Assembly (NCBI GenBank): GCA_016196035.1
Contig: JACPYM010000030.1
Location: 1 to 62,278 of the forward strand
DNA length: 62,278 nucleotides
From: Acidobacteriota bacterium
Lineage (GTDB): Bacteria > Acidobacteriota > Blastocatellia > RBC074
Reading direction: 5' to 3'
This document shows, in pieces, positions 47,801-56,869 of the stretch. The translations under genes were made by a program, and so were the position numbers. The notes under the pieces were generated by a model. The model ran no database searches and was not told the origin of the DNA. It saw only the letters and a list, made by a program, of their open reading frames with translations. Every line of letters starts with the position of its first letter. The stretch's first letter is position 1.

Positions 47801-48304
47801 CCGTTGGCGATCTCCGATGAAGAGTTGGAGCGGTTATTTGAGCCGATTGATGCCGGAACTATGTTGCTCGTGCTCGACGCCTGCAATTCCGGCCAAGCGC
47901 TCGAGGCCGAAGAGAAACGGCGCGGGCCGATGAATGCGAAAGGACTGGCGCAGTTGGCTTATGAAAAGGGCATGAACATTCTGACCGCCGCCCAAAGTTA
48001 CCAAGTCGCCAAAGAGAACTCGGCCTTGGGGCATGGCTATTTGACCTACGCGCTGATCGAAGACGGGTTGCGCAAGATGGCGGCGGATCGGCGGCCGCGT
48101 GATGGGCAGGTCGTCTTGCGCGAATGGTTCGATTTCGCTTCGAGCGCCGTGCCGGAGATGGTTACAGCCCGCGTCAACAGCGATCAGAAATATGCCGGGC
48201 GGGGCTTGGCGAAAGTGCGCTTGTTGAAGATGCGCGAGGTACAACGCCCGCGCGTTTTTTATCGCCGCGAAGCCGAAGCCCAGCCCTTGATTGTCGGAAA
48301 ATGA
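44879..48304 (+). CDS. Exported WD40-repeat caspase-like (peptidase C14) protein
   Basis: The ATG at 44879 with AAGGCGG nine bases upstream is preferred over the TTG at 44870. A signal-peptide-like segment (RRALFLLALLCASFA) is followed by 14 WD40 repeats (~45-640; e.g. IAYSPDGRYLATGSSDRTIK), enough for two propellers. Then comes a linker and a C-terminal caspase fold (~835-1110). Both catalytic residues are present: His in VVYFAGHGIALEQ and Cys in LVLDACNSGQALEA. Bacterial WD40-caspases (metacaspase relatives) are linked to programmed cell death or defence, and usually stay in the cytoplasm; an export signal here is odd. It starts 17 bases after the giant Kelch gene, so it may belong to the same transcript. 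Confidence 0.88.
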   Translation: MKKRPASFNSLNTALPAVLRRALFLLALLCASFAPQTPGEKPELILQTGHAEKIEAIAYSPDGRYLATGSSDRTIKIWEALTGRELRALNGGTGIKALAYSPDGRLLASGGNDGKLRLWDTASGQERAVFDGHPKGVLALAFSSDGRWLASGGTDDKTVKLWEVATQHAVHSLSGHQAWVTALAFSPDSQTLVSGDAAGGLRLWELNTGALQHTLTAHKDRIRSLAFSADGERLASGGNDAVIQLWQPRTGQLLKSLPTQPASVVAVAFASNGQQLLICTNDHTRKRFALANSNSTGSANIIANEIEQTKLDNGENLNRYQTAVFSADGQSLAVCDGTRDVMMHQTTGAAEAFALTSRVNPVKAVAFSPDGRWLATGNQDTSITLWETFSGRAVGTLYSNAGSINALAFSPDNQTLASGSYGGVIKLWEVMAARELKSWQAHNDGINALAFSVDGQRLFSASVDATIRSWEPTTGRELARLTGHQGEVTALSLGADGKLLASASADQTAKLWDVATGALLRTFARAGGPLLAVALAPDGKTLATGDAERAIKIRDIGTGNEMRTLNANGRVLSLAFSPDGKTLAAGQSGAVIQLWETDNWQPRASLSGHTGAVNALSFHPEGGWLVSGSEDGSARLWGLANYSLAATLAALRANNPDKQDWIVVTPDGLFDGSPVAWNQILWRFARNTFNVAPVEAFFSDFFYPELLADILTNRRPPPKENIAQLDRRQPSVKLALPSTTSANATSARTLKVRLEIAEAAADNQHTQGSGAQDVRLFRNGALVKVWHGDVLKGQTRATLESEVTLQAGENRLTAYAFNRANIKSADAQLLVQGAAALQRRGTAYVIAVGINRYSNPNFNLNFAVADAQLFSDEWVKQQTALKRFARIEPVLLTDAQATKANFVAALQRLAGAPLLANAPPALQKLQPAQPEDGIVVYFAGHGIALEQRFYLLPYELGYRGKREDLTDAAMRRVLPLAISDEELERLFEPIDAGTMLLVLDACNSGQALEAEEKRRGPMNAKGLAQLAYEKGMNILTAAQSYQVAKENSALGHGYLTYALIEDGLRKMAADRRPRDGQVVLREWFDFASSAVPEMVTARVNSDQKYAGRGLAKVRLLKMREVQRPRVFYRREAEAQPLIVGK

Positions 48305-48415
48305 TCATCGGCAAAAACTGAACTGGCTATTTACCTTTCCTCAGTCATCGGGATAATGCACACCAGCTTTTGCATTCACGCAAACCACAACATCACAACC
48401 AGAGGAGAAACCCCG

Positions 48416-49522
48416 ATGAATCGCTTCCATCCGCGCGCCGTGTTGTTTATTACGTTGCTCGTTGCCGCTACCCTGGCCCTGGCAAGTTGTTCATCACCGG
48501 AACCGGCCAAACCCGCAACAACCGCCGGCCAAACCGCCGCCGCTTCCCCCGCATCTGCCGAAGAGAAACTGCCCGCGCCTTATGCCACGGGCAAAATCGT
48601 GCGGCTTGATCCGCGCTTCGACAAATTGATCGCGCCCGACGCCAAGATCGAAAAGCTCACCGAAGGCCACAAATGGGTCGAGGGGCCGGTGTGGAATAAG
48701 AAAGAGGGCTACCTGCTCTATTCGGACATCCCCAACAACGCGATTTACAAATGGCAGGAAGGCAAAGGCGATGCGCTTTTTTTGCAACCGGCGGGGTACA
48801 CCGGCACGGCTCCCTTCACGGGCAAAGAGCCGGGGACAAATGGCCTGACCTACAACAAAGACGGCTTGTTGGTTTCGTGCGAGCACGGCGACCGGCGCAT
48901 CGCGCAATTGGCGGCGGACGGCAAAACCAAAACGACGCTGGCCGACAAATACAATGGCAAACGCTTCAACAGTCCGAATGATCTGGTGTTCAAAACGAAC
49001 GGCGATCTGTATTTCACTGATCCGCCGTATGGCCTGCCAAAAGGCGTGGATGATCCACAACGTGAAATGGATTATTGCGGCGTTTATCGTTTGGGCAAAG
49101 ACGGCAAGCTCACGCTGTTGACCAAAGAAATCACGCGCCCCAACGGCATCGCGCTCGCGCCCGATGAAAAGAAGCTGTATGTCGCCAGCTCCGACCCCGA
49201 CAAAGCGATTTGGATGGTGTATGACCTGAAGCCCGATGGCACGCTAGGCGCGGGCAAAGTATTCAAAGACGTCACGGCCTGGGTGAAAGAAGGCCGCAAG
49301 GGTTTGCCCGATGGGATGAAGGTGGATAAAGACGGCAATCTGTGGGCGACTGGCCCTGGCGGCGTGCATGTGTTTGCGGCAGACGGCACGCATCTGGGTT
49401 CAATTGAAACGGGCGTCCCGACAGCCAACTGTGCCTTTGGCGACGACGGAACGACGCTTTACATCACGGCTAATACGGCGCTGATTCGCGTCAAGACTGG
49501 CACGAAAGGTTTGGGCTTTTAA
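48416..49522 (+). CDS. SMP-30/gluconolactonase-like lipoprotein
   Basis: The ATG at 48416 with an AGAGGAG site upstream starts a lipoprotein signal (LLVAATLALASC, lipobox LASC), then a flexible Ala/Pro linker and a six-bladed SMP-30/gluconolactonase beta-propeller (~60-365). Landmarks are WVEGPVWNKKEGYLLYSDIP, the Asn-containing FNSPNDLVFKTNGDLYFTDP, and ITRPNGIALAPDEKKLYV, which carry the metal-binding Glu, Asn and Asp of the family. The enzyme would hydrolyse a sugar lactone outside the cytoplasm. It precedes gnd-zwf, whose pathway includes 6-phosphogluconolactone, but an exported lipoprotein cannot act on that cytoplasmic substrate, so the link is only suggestive. Confidence 0.87.
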   Translation: MNRFHPRAVLFITLLVAATLALASCSSPEPAKPATTAGQTAAASPASAEEKLPAPYATGKIVRLDPRFDKLIAPDAKIEKLTEGHKWVEGPVWNKKEGYLLYSDIPNNAIYKWQEGKGDALFLQPAGYTGTAPFTGKEPGTNGLTYNKDGLLVSCEHGDRRIAQLAADGKTKTTLADKYNGKRFNSPNDLVFKTNGDLYFTDPPYGLPKGVDDPQREMDYCGVYRLGKDGKLTLLTKEITRPNGIALAPDEKKLYVASSDPDKAIWMVYDLKPDGTLGAGKVFKDVTAWVKEGRKGLPDGMKVDKDGNLWATGPGGVHVFAADGTHLGSIETGVPTANCAFGDDGTTLYITANTALIRVKTGTKGLGF

Positions 49523-49540
49523 CCGCTCTTCAAATAAGAC

Positions 49541-49587
49541 GGTAACGCGGCGTGCGGCTTATTTATTTCGCCGCACGCCGCGTTACC
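49541..49587. repeat. Perfect inverted repeat (18-bp arms, 11-nt loop)
   Basis: Arms 49541-49558 and 49570-49587 are exact reverse complements. The loop is T-rich (TTATTTATTTC). It lies 19 bases after the SMP-30 gene and could also stop transcription, but no T-run follows the stem. Confidence 0.85.
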
Positions 49588-49723
49588 AGCGAATTGGCGG
49601 AGCCGCGTTTAAGCCCGCTGGCAAGCCCCTCAGCAACCTTGCCAGCACTTCGCGGAGCAACTACACTGCCATTCGTCATTCACATTCAATCAACAACTCT
49701 TCCTCAAACAAGGAGCAGCGAAT

Positions 49724-50707
49724 ATGCAACTGGGCATGGTAGGTCTCGGCAGGATGGGCGCGAACATGGTGCGCCGCCTGATGCGCGGCGGACACGAATG
49801 CGTGGTGTTCGACATGAATCCCGACAACGTCAAGAAGATGGAAGATGAAGGCGCCAAAGGCGCACGCTCCATCGAAGATTTCATCAACAAGCTGACCAAG
49901 CCCCGCGCTGCCTGGGTGATGGTGCCGTCGGGCGACGCGACCGAGAAGACGATTGACGCCCTCTCGCGCTTTCTCTCTGGCGGCGACAGCGTGATTGACG
50001 GCGGTAACACGTATTTCAAAGACGATGTGCGCCGGGCAAAAGGATTGGCCGAAAAAGGCATTCACTATCTGGATGTCGGCACCAGCGGCGGCGTCTGGGG
50101 GTTGGAACGCGGCTATTGCATGATGATTGGCGGGCCGCAGGAAACCGTCGCGCGCCTCGACCCCATCTTCAAAACCCTGGCCCCCGGCCCTGGTTCCATC
50201 GGCGCAACGCCGGGCCGCGAAGGCATGACCAGCACCGCCGAGCAAGGCTATCTGTATTGCGGCAAAGCGGGCGCGGGCCATTTCGTCAAGATGGTGCACA
50301 ACGGCATCGAGTACGGCTTGATGCAAGCTTATGCCGAAGGCTTTGACTTGTTCGCCTGCGCCAACAAACCCGAGTTGCCCGAAGATCATCGCTACGATTT
50401 CAACCTCGCAGACATTGCCGAGGTCTGGCGGCGCGGCAGCGTGGTCAGTTCATGGTTGCTGGATTTAACCGCGTCAGCATTAGCTGAAAATCCGTCGCTC
50501 TCGAATTTCACGGGCTTCGTGCAAGACTCAGGCGAAGGGCGCTGGACGATTCAAACCGCCATCGAAGAAGCCGTGCCCGTGGATGTTTTGGCGACCTCGC
50601 TGTTCGCGCGCTTCCGTTCGCGGCAAGAGAACACTTTTGCTGACAAGATACTTTCGGCGATGCGGAATAAATTCGGGGGGCATATCGAGAAGCCTTCAGG
50701 AGGATAA
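49724..50707 (+). CDS. gnd: 6-phosphogluconate dehydrogenase, decarboxylating (short YqeC-type)
   Basis: Converts 6-phosphogluconate to ribulose-5-phosphate and CO2 in the oxidative pentose phosphate pathway. The 327-residue length matches the shorter YqeC/Gnd class rather than the ~470-residue form. The N-terminal Rossmann motif is [17 protein letters not shown], the substrate-binding segment is [15 protein letters not shown], and the catalytic Lys lies in [16 protein letters not shown]. The short class often prefers NAD, but the cofactor cannot be read with certainty here. AAGGAG at about 49709-49714 sets the ATG start. zwf follows after 58 bases on the same strand, forming a two-gene pathway operon. 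Confidence 0.94.
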   Translation: MQLGMVGLGRMGANMVRRLMRGGHECVVFDMNPDNVKKMEDEGAKGARSIEDFINKLTKPRAAWVMVPSGDATEKTIDALSRFLSGGDSVIDGGNTYFKDDVRRAKGLAEKGIHYLDVGTSGGVWGLERGYCMMIGGPQETVARLDPIFKTLAPGPGSIGATPGREGMTSTAEQGYLYCGKAGAGHFVKMVHNGIEYGLMQAYAEGFDLFACANKPELPEDHRYDFNLADIAEVWRRGSVVSSWLLDLTASALAENPSLSNFTGFVQDSGEGRWTIQTAIEEAVPVDVLATSLFARFRSRQENTFADKILSAMRNKFGGHIEKPSGG

Positions 50708-50765
50708 ACAAACGCTGGCTTGAATTGCACCAACTACTCATCGGCTTATCCTTCAAGAGGAAACT

Positions 50766-52304
50766 ATGAATGCAAACGTGAATGCAACCGGGATGCTCGA
50801 ACTGCCGAGTCAACCCGCGCCGCCCTGTGTGATGGTCATTTTCGGCGCCACGGGCGACCTGACCAAACGCAAGCTCTTCCCCGCCCTTTATAACCTCGCC
50901 AAAGCGAATCTGTTGTCGCGTGAATTCGCCATCGTCGGCACGGCGCGCCAGGAACTGACGCACGAAACCTTTCGCGAACAACTCAGCCAGGACATCAAAA
51001 CTTACGCCACGGCTGAGGTCGAGCCGCACATCTGGGAGTGGTTCTTGAATCGCATTTACTACACCGGCGGCGATCTGCAAGACCCCGCGAATTACGCCAA
51101 GCTGAAAGAAGTTATTCAGCAGGCCGACCAGGCACACAACTGCAAAGGCAATTACTTTTACTATCTGGCAACCGCGCCGCAGTTTTTCGGCGAAAGCGTG
51201 CGGCAATTGGGCGCGGCGGGATTGACGCAGGAAGAAAATCGCCAATGGCGTCGGGTGATTATCGAAAAACCCTTCGGCCACGATTTGGATTCGGCCAAGG
51301 CCCTCAACACCGAAATCAAACAGGTGCTGGACGAGCAACAGATTTATCGCATTGACCATTACCTGGGCAAAGAGACTGTGCAAAACATCATGGTCTTCCG
51401 CTTTGGCAACGGCATCTTCGAGCCGATCTGGAATCGCCGCTACATTGACCATGTGCAGATCACGGCGGCGGAAACCGTGGGCGTCGAAAAGCGCGGCGGC
51501 TATTACGAAACCTCCGGTGCTATGCGGGACATGATTCCCAATCATCTGTTTCAACTCGTTTCACTGACCGCGATGGAACCGCCTATTTCATTCGAGGCGA
51601 ATGCGGTGCGCGACGAACAAGCCAAGATTCTGCACGCCATCTCGCCTTTCACGCCCGAAGAAGTGCTGACCGACGCCGTGCGCGGACAATATGGCCCCGG
51701 CGAAATGAAAGACGAACGTGTGTCCGGTTACCGGCAGGAAGAAAACGTGGCGCCCACCTCAACCACGGAAACTTTTGTGGCGCTCAAGCTGATGATCGAC
51801 AATTGGCGCTGGGCCGACGTGCCGTTTTATCTGCGCACCGGCAAACGCCTGGGCAAGCGTGTGACCGAGATTGCCATTCAATTCAAACGCGCGCCCTTTG
51901 TGCTCTTCCGCGAAACCAAGATTGGCCGCCTGCGCACCAACCGGCTGGTGATTCGCATTCAACCCGACGAAGGCATTTCGCTGCGTTTCGGCGCCAAGGT
52001 ACCGGGACCGATTATGCGTATGGGGGCGGTTGAGATGGATTTTGATTACGTGGACTATTTCGGCAGCACACCCAGCACTGGCTATGAACGATTGCTCTAC
52101 GATTGCATGATCGGTGATGCCACGCTGTTCCAACGCGCCGACATGGTCGAAGCTGGTTGGAGCGTGATTGAACCCGTGTTGGATATTTGGCAGGCGCTGC
52201 CGCCGCGCGCCTTTCCGAATTACACTGCCGGTTCGTGGGGGCCGAAAGAAGCGGACGAGATGCTGGCGCGTGACGGGCGTGAATGGCGCAAGCTGGACGA
52301 ATAG
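50766..52304 (+). CDS. zwf: Glucose-6-phosphate 1-dehydrogenase
   Basis: Oxidises glucose-6-phosphate to 6-phosphogluconolactone with reduction of NADP, the entry step of the oxidative pentose phosphate pathway. The 512-residue chain has the coenzyme motif [19 protein letters not shown] at ~28, the active-site signature [15 protein letters not shown] at ~195, and EKPFGHDL before it. The C-terminal domain with [16 protein letters not shown] is intact. Preceded by AAGAGGAAACT before the ATG at 50766 and co-directional with gnd. No pgl gene is visible between them. A hairpin with a T-rich tail follows the stop. Confidence 0.97.
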   Translation: MNANVNATGMLELPSQPAPPCVMVIFGATGDLTKRKLFPALYNLAKANLLSREFAIVGTARQELTHETFREQLSQDIKTYATAEVEPHIWEWFLNRIYYTGGDLQDPANYAKLKEVIQQADQAHNCKGNYFYYLATAPQFFGESVRQLGAAGLTQEENRQWRRVIIEKPFGHDLDSAKALNTEIKQVLDEQQIYRIDHYLGKETVQNIMVFRFGNGIFEPIWNRRYIDHVQITAAETVGVEKRGGYYETSGAMRDMIPNHLFQLVSLTAMEPPISFEANAVRDEQAKILHAISPFTPEEVLTDAVRGQYGPGEMKDERVSGYRQEENVAPTSTTETFVALKLMIDNWRWADVPFYLRTGKRLGKRVTEIAIQFKRAPFVLFRETKIGRLRTNRLVIRIQPDEGISLRFGAKVPGPIMRMGAVEMDFDYVDYFGSTPSTGYERLLYDCMIGDATLFQRADMVEAGWSVIEPVLDIWQALPPRAFPNYTAGSWGPKEADEMLARDGREWRKLDE

Positions 52305-52716
52305 GTTAACGACAAACCACAAAGAAAATGCGCTGCGTGAGTCGCTGACAATCAGCCGCTCAACGCAGCGCATCCTTTTCTCAGCACATGATGGGGTGAG
52401 GTTATCGTGCGAGAAACCTGCGCGTCTGCCGTTTGGCAAACAAATCCTGTGAGCTTCAGCAATGAAGCACTCTGATCAAACCAGGCAAAGCATTCGCCAG
52501 GAAGAAGCCATTGATTGATCCAAACTGCGATCAGAATGTGATAAGAGGTAACGCTTGCGGGGTCTTGCGAGGCACGAACCGGAATATACGGAAATTAGGC
52601 TTTGGATGCCAGCAATAATTGCTGGGCAGTGAAAAAACTTCGCGACTGAAATCGTCAATGCAAAGTTGCCGCCGGCATTCGCCTAGTCGCGCACGCGGCT
52701 TTGCGCTATATTCCGA
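52305..52716. other. Intergenic stretch after zwf
   Basis: Apart from the terminator hairpin at 52328-52373, the 412 bases show no credible gene. A TATATT at 52707-52712 could be a -10 element for the small gene cluster that follows, but no good -35 box is seen. Confidence 0.4.
52328..52378 (+). terminator. Probable terminator after zwf
   Basis: Arms ATGCGCTGCG and CGCAGCGCAT (52328-52337 and 52364-52373) continue inward with further near-perfect pairing, and the stem is followed by CCTTTTCTC. Position 24 bases past the zwf stop supports rho-independent termination. Confidence 0.6.
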
Positions 52717-52983
52717 GTGGTTTTACCAACCCGTTCAATTGATTCCAGTCAGAGGAGCAAGCTGCTACCGTTTCGGCACCGAACACAAGAGTTGCGATGG
52801 TTACGAGAATATAGGCGTGAATACATTCATCAATGGGTGGCGCTCAATGGCAAGGAGTTCATCGCCGACCGCACGTCTTTCCGGGAAGCGTTCGCTGTGA
52901 TTGAAGCGGCAAACACCAACCGCCCTTTTGTGATTTTTGTCGAAGACCCAAATGGCTCTATCAGAGTCACGACCGACTTTTGA
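52717..52983 (+). CDS. Small DUF5678-like protein
   Basis: An 88-residue frame from a GTG at 52717. The C-terminal two thirds (REYIHQWVALNGKEFIADRT, then FREAFAVIEAANTNRPFVIF) has the pattern of DUF5678: a W-V-A-L strand, an I-A turn, a helix and a final strand. That family has no assigned function. The first ~20 residues look non-conserved, and an AGAGGAG at 52751-52757 hints that translation may begin a little later, though no in-frame ATG/GTG/TTG is nearby. It is followed after 37 bases by another small gene with its own AAAGGAG. Confidence 0.5.
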   Translation: MVLPTRSIDSSQRSKLLPFRHRTQELRWLREYRREYIHQWVALNGKEFIADRTSFREAFAVIEAANTNRPFVIFVEDPNGSIRVTTDF

Positions 52984-53020
52984 GTCAACCAAGCCACTTA
53001 CAACCGAAAGGAGTAGGCCC

Positions 53021-53464
53021 ATGGCAAGTCCGCAGTTTTTAGCAATGCTCAAACAACTTTACGAATCCGGCGAACAAAAAGCGCTGCGCTGGGAACCGGC
53101 CAAACGCTCTCGGCATTCGACCTATTGCGATTTTTACCTGGCGCTGGGCCAGGGCATCATTCACTTGTCCAGCAATGAAGCGGATGAGGAAAGTTTGGCG
53201 GCCAAATATGTCGCGACGTTACTGACGCGCGAAGGGTTGATTGTCGAAGAGCTGACGACCAGCCAGCTTGCCACGGGCTATTCCACGCTGGTGCGCGATT
53301 TGTTTCGTCAGGCACGCGCCGCCGCCTTCAACCTGCCGCAATTGATCGAAGGGATGCGGCAGGATTTAGCTGCCGGCATGACGCGCGAGGTGCCGCCCGC
53401 CGTGCTCTCGCGTGAACGTGAGGACGATTTTGTTATTGATGAAGACCTGGATATTCCCTTTTAG
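53021..53464 (+). CDS. Hypothetical protein (147 aa)
   Basis: The ATG at 53021 is set by AAAGGAG at 53007-53013. The product is soluble; an N-terminal beta-rich part (LRWEPAKRSRHSTYCDFYLA, LGQGIIHLSS) is followed by a helical middle and an acidic tail (EDDFVIDEDLDIPF). I do not recognise a family. The N-terminal part resembles the next small protein (see that entry), suggesting duplication. Probably co-transcribed with its neighbours. Confidence 0.6.
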   Translation: MASPQFLAMLKQLYESGEQKALRWEPAKRSRHSTYCDFYLALGQGIIHLSSNEADEESLAAKYVATLLTREGLIVEELTTSQLATGYSTLVRDLFRQARAAAFNLPQLIEGMRQDLAAGMTREVPPAVLSREREDDFVIDEDLDIPF

Positions 53465-53471
53465 CAACGTC

Positions 53472-53711
53472 ATGGTGAACAACAGCCAGGAATCGGCCAA
53501 CGGCCGCGCGTTTGGGTGGGAACGCAACGGCCAGCGCAATGCATGGTTGGCCTATGCCTTCAAGACGGAGAGCGAATACATATTGCATTTGACCAGCCAG
53601 CACAAAGCCGGTCAACCGCTGAGCGGGCCGCCGTTACAGTTGGCCTATCGGCTGAATATCGGTGAGTTGCCCATCGTCGCTGGCTTCTTTCCGCCCCGGT
53701 GCTCGACATAG
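53472..53711 (+). CDS. Hypothetical protein (79 aa), likely partial paralogue of its neighbour
   Basis: ATG at 53472, seven bases after the preceding stop. Its core (FGWERNGQRN, LAYAFKTESEYILHLTS) aligns by eye with the neighbour's LRWEP...FYLALGQGIIHLSS region, with the same spacing. It lacks the helical second half and the acidic tail. It may be a shortened duplicate or a decaying copy. No function can be assigned. Confidence 0.45.
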   Translation: MVNNSQESANGRAFGWERNGQRNAWLAYAFKTESEYILHLTSQHKAGQPLSGPPLQLAYRLNIGELPIVAGFFPPRCST

Positions 53712-54067
53712 GATGAGCGCCGAGCCGGCGTGGCAAGGCTTCAATTGCGCAGGCGGCGTGGGCGATTCAATCCCTGTGCGCCCTGCGCGCGCCGTGTGGA
53801 AGAAACACCGCGCGTCGAGTTGAGTGCGGGGCCTTGGGGGCAGGCAATGGAACAGCCGATTTACGTGGTTGGCTGGATCGAAACTGCTTCGCCGTAACGC
53901 TCGGGCTTCCCTGTCAAACCGGTCACGCTGGTTATTCAGCCAAAGCAAAATGCGGCGCAAACGAATCAGTAATAGATTTGGAAAAAGAACTGCGCAATTG
54001 TTTCTTCTCAACTCAAACCGGGCTAGAATGCGCGCGGCATCCCACGAATTGCTAAAGGTTAGGCAAT
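53712..54067. other. Intergenic stretch before the FHA gene
   Basis: 356 bases with no supported gene. A TAGAAT at 54024-54029 is a plausible -10 element about 40 bases before the next start codon; the best -35-like TTGTTT (53998) is too far (20 nt) for a confident call. A weak AAAGGTTAGG precedes the ATG. Confidence 0.35.
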
Positions 54068-54766
54068 ATGTCGAGCGGACTTTCTGTTGAACAACAACTG
54101 CGGGACTGGGTTGGACAACTCGCCCCCGAACACAAACACATACTGTTGCTGATGCTGGCCGAGGACGACAAGCTGTTGCGCGCGGCCCGCTTGGATTTTG
54201 CTGAAGCGCAATTGCGGCAACTGGCGACCGCGCGCCATCAGAACTGGGACTCACTGTCGGAAGAGCAGCGCGAATCCTTCCTTGATGAAGTCATCCGCGA
54301 AGAAGAGATGTATGCAACCCAGATCGGCAGCTCCGGCACGCTGACGCGCGTCTCTTGTTACCATTGCGGCCACGAAATGACACCGGCGGATTTATACCGC
54401 GTCTATTTCGGCGAGCGTTCGCCCAAGCTCGAACCCGCCAACGCCCGCCTGGTCGTGCTGGATGTCGAAGCCGGCAATGTGCAATTCCCGATCAACCTCG
54501 AAGGCGAAACCTTGATCGGGCGGCTCGACCCACATCGCGGCATTCGCCCGGCTGTTGACCTTTCAAAGTACGACCCCGCCTCGCGTGTTTCGCGCCGCCA
54601 TGCCCGCATCACTGTCAGGAGCGGCCAGTTTTATTTGGAAGACTTGGGCAGCGCCAATGGCACCATTATCAATGGCCGCGCACGGCTGAAACCGCAGCAA
54701 CCGGCGGTGCTGGCGAACGGTGATTTGGTAAAGATCGGCGAGACCACGCTCAAATTCGCGTGTTAA
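54068..54766 (+). CDS. FHA-domain protein with a CxxC motif
   Basis: A 232-residue cytoplasmic protein. The N-terminal ~90 residues are helical and charged. A CYHCGHEM pair of cysteines (~98-105) may bind zinc. The C-terminal ~100 residues form a forkhead-associated domain with the usual residues: LIGRLDP, SRRHARI, and [15 protein letters not shown] domains bind phosphothreonine, so a Ser/Thr kinase partner is expected but not in the window. Whether it is linked to the FHA-containing electron-transfer protein 27 kb away is unknown. Confidence 0.8.
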   Translation: MSSGLSVEQQLRDWVGQLAPEHKHILLLMLAEDDKLLRAARLDFAEAQLRQLATARHQNWDSLSEEQRESFLDEVIREEEMYATQIGSSGTLTRVSCYHCGHEMTPADLYRVYFGERSPKLEPANARLVVLDVEAGNVQFPINLEGETLIGRLDPHRGIRPAVDLSKYDPASRVSRRHARITVRSGQFYLEDLGSANGTIINGRARLKPQQPAVLANGDLVKIGETTLKFAC

Positions 54767-54888
54767 GTCAGCCATGACGACGGTGTCATTCAGTATTCAG
54801 CCAAGCCTCAACAATTCGCGCCATTTCTTATTCGCGGGCTGGTCGAAAGACGAGTACAGAGTTGTTTTTGTTTGCAAACGGAGATCGC

Positions 54889-56814
54889 ATGATTCGCGTA
54901 TTCATAGTGGCCGCTTTGCTGATGCAGCTTCTGCTGTTACGCACCGGTGCGCCGCACAGCGCCCAAACGCCGAGCGCTGTGCCCATCGCCATCATCGGCG
55001 CGACGTTGGTTGACGGCACCGGCGCAGAACCGCGCCAGGCGGATGTGCTCATTCGCGCCGACCGCATCGAAGCAGTGGGCACAAGCCTCAACATTCCGGC
55101 AGATGCCCGCAGGATCAATGCCGTCGGCATGACACTGACGCCAGGCTTATTCGATCTTCACACTCATTTGCCTTACGCCTCGGCGGCCGGCATCAGCGGT
55201 GATTGGCCAAAACATTTGAAGGCGTATCTATATTGCGGCGTTACCTCGGTCACTGAATTCGGCACATACCCGGAAACTTTCGAGCCGATGCGGCGACTGA
55301 TCAAGACGGGCATTATTGTTGGACCGCGCATCCATTTCGCCGTGCGTATGACCACACCACACGGCCACGGCGCCGAAGGTGGGCGCGGCGATTTCTTTTC
55401 GCTCGAAGTCTCGACTCCACGCGAAGCCCGCGCCGCCGTCAAAAACATCCTGCCCTATCAACCAGACGCGATCAAAATTTTCACCGATGGCTGGCGCTAC
55501 GGCGCGGCATCCGATATGACTAGCATGAACGAAGACGCCATCACCGCCATTGTGGACGAGGCCCACAAAAATAATCTGGAAGTGCTGACGCATACGGTCT
55601 CTTTAGACAAAGCGAAAATTGCCGCACGCGCCGGTGTGGACGTCATTGCCCACGGCGTCGGCGACAAGGATGCGGATGAAGAGCTTTTCAACCTCATGCG
55701 TGAGAAAGGCACGACTTACGCGCCGACACTGGCGGTATATGAACCGCGCGGGCGGGACATCCTGACGCCGTTGCTCAACGCAGTGCTAGAACCGGCTGTC
55801 TTGCGGCGCATCAATCCGCCGCTGGTGCCGCCTCAGAATCCACCGCTTAAACCAGCGGCTGGTTCCGCTGAAAACGGCGATGCGTCGCGCTTGCGCCGTT
55901 GGGCGACGTTGCAACGCAACACGGCAGCCTTGCGCAAGGCAGGCATACGCTTTGGCACGGGCACGGATGCAGGTGTGACAGGCACACATCACGGTTGGGC
56001 GACACAACGCGAATTGCAGTTGCTGGTCGCGGGCGGCTTGACGCCGCTCGAAGCGCTCACCGCCGCCACCGGCAATGCCGCCAAAGCGCTGCACGTGGAT
56101 GGAGAGCGCGGCACGATTGCGCCCGGCAAGCTGGCGGATGTGCTGCTGATCGAAGGCGCGCCGCACCGCAACATCCAGGACATCGAAAAGATTCGCCACC
56201 TGTTTTTGGGCGGGCGCGAACTCGACCGTGCGGCCCTGGCCCACGACATTGCCGCGCCGGGCATCACCAGGCTTCCAGCCATCGCGGCGCAGGAACGTAT
56301 TGACGACTTTGAGAGCGCCAATAGCCGCAGCCGGCTCGATACGCGCTGGGTCAATGGCACAGACGCCGGAATGGATCCGTCGCAGATGACATACGGACGC
56401 ATCTTGCGCCCAACTGGCAGAGAGGAAGGCAACCACGCGCTTTCCATCAGTGGTCGCCTATCAGAAAAAGAGCGCCCCTATTTGCGCATCAGCGTGCCGC
56501 TCAGTCGCGGTGCGGTTGAACCCGTGGATGCGCGCGCATTTCGCGGTGTGCGCTTCGACGCGCGGGGCGAAGGCGCTTACACGCTGCTCGTGCCGACGGC
56601 AAACGTGCGCGACAATGCGATTTTCCAAGCGCCGTTCCTGGCTGCGGCACAATGGCAAACTGTTTCGATTGACTTTGCCACGCTAAAGCAAAGCAATGCG
56701 CGCAACCCGGTCGTCTGGACTGGCGCGGACTTGCTGATGCTGAGCTTTGAAGTCGCCAGACCTGCCGGGAGCTTTGCCTGGCTGGAATTGGACAACGTGC
56801 AGTTTTATAAGTAA
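54889..56814 (+). CDS. Secreted amidohydrolase fused to a CIA30-like domain
   Basis: ATG at 54889 begins a signal peptide ([20 protein letters not shown]). Residues ~30-455 form an amidohydrolase TIM barrel with metal ligands: HxH in [10 protein letters not shown], Lys in AIKIFTDG, His in EVLTHTVS and VIAHGVGD, and Asp in [14 protein letters not shown]. Closest in pattern to imidazolonepropionase/prolidase-like exported amidohydrolases; substrate unknown. The C-terminal ~160 residues ([20 protein letters not shown] onwards) look like a CIA30 jelly-roll domain, a possible carbohydrate- or substrate-binding module. An M20 peptidase follows after 55 bases, suggesting a role in peptide or N-acyl compound breakdown. 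Confidence 0.82.
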   Translation: MIRVFIVAALLMQLLLLRTGAPHSAQTPSAVPIAIIGATLVDGTGAEPRQADVLIRADRIEAVGTSLNIPADARRINAVGMTLTPGLFDLHTHLPYASAAGISGDWPKHLKAYLYCGVTSVTEFGTYPETFEPMRRLIKTGIIVGPRIHFAVRMTTPHGHGAEGGRGDFFSLEVSTPREARAAVKNILPYQPDAIKIFTDGWRYGAASDMTSMNEDAITAIVDEAHKNNLEVLTHTVSLDKAKIAARAGVDVIAHGVGDKDADEELFNLMREKGTTYAPTLAVYEPRGRDILTPLLNAVLEPAVLRRINPPLVPPQNPPLKPAAGSAENGDASRLRRWATLQRNTAALRKAGIRFGTGTDAGVTGTHHGWATQRELQLLVAGGLTPLEALTAATGNAAKALHVDGERGTIAPGKLADVLLIEGAPHRNIQDIEKIRHLFLGGRELDRAALAHDIAAPGITRLPAIAAQERIDDFESANSRSRLDTRWVNGTDAGMDPSQMTYGRILRPTGREEGNHALSISGRLSEKERPYLRISVPLSRGAVEPVDARAFRGVRFDARGEGAYTLLVPTANVRDNAIFQAPFLAAAQWQTVSIDFATLKQSNARNPVVWTGADLLMLSFEVARPAGSFAWLELDNVQFYK

Positions 56815-56869
56815 CGCATCATTAACAACTAACTTTGTCAACTAACCTTATCAATGAAGGAGTGACCCC

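Noticed and set aside
48416-50707. SMP-30 protein as the missing 6-phosphogluconolactonase of the gnd-zwf pair
   Set aside because: It carries a lipoprotein signal, so it acts outside the cytoplasm and cannot meet the phosphorylated intermediate.
53634-54254. Minus-strand 206-codon frame across the gap before the FHA gene
   Set aside because: Arg/Pro/Ala-rich with no motif and antisense to the FHA gene's start.
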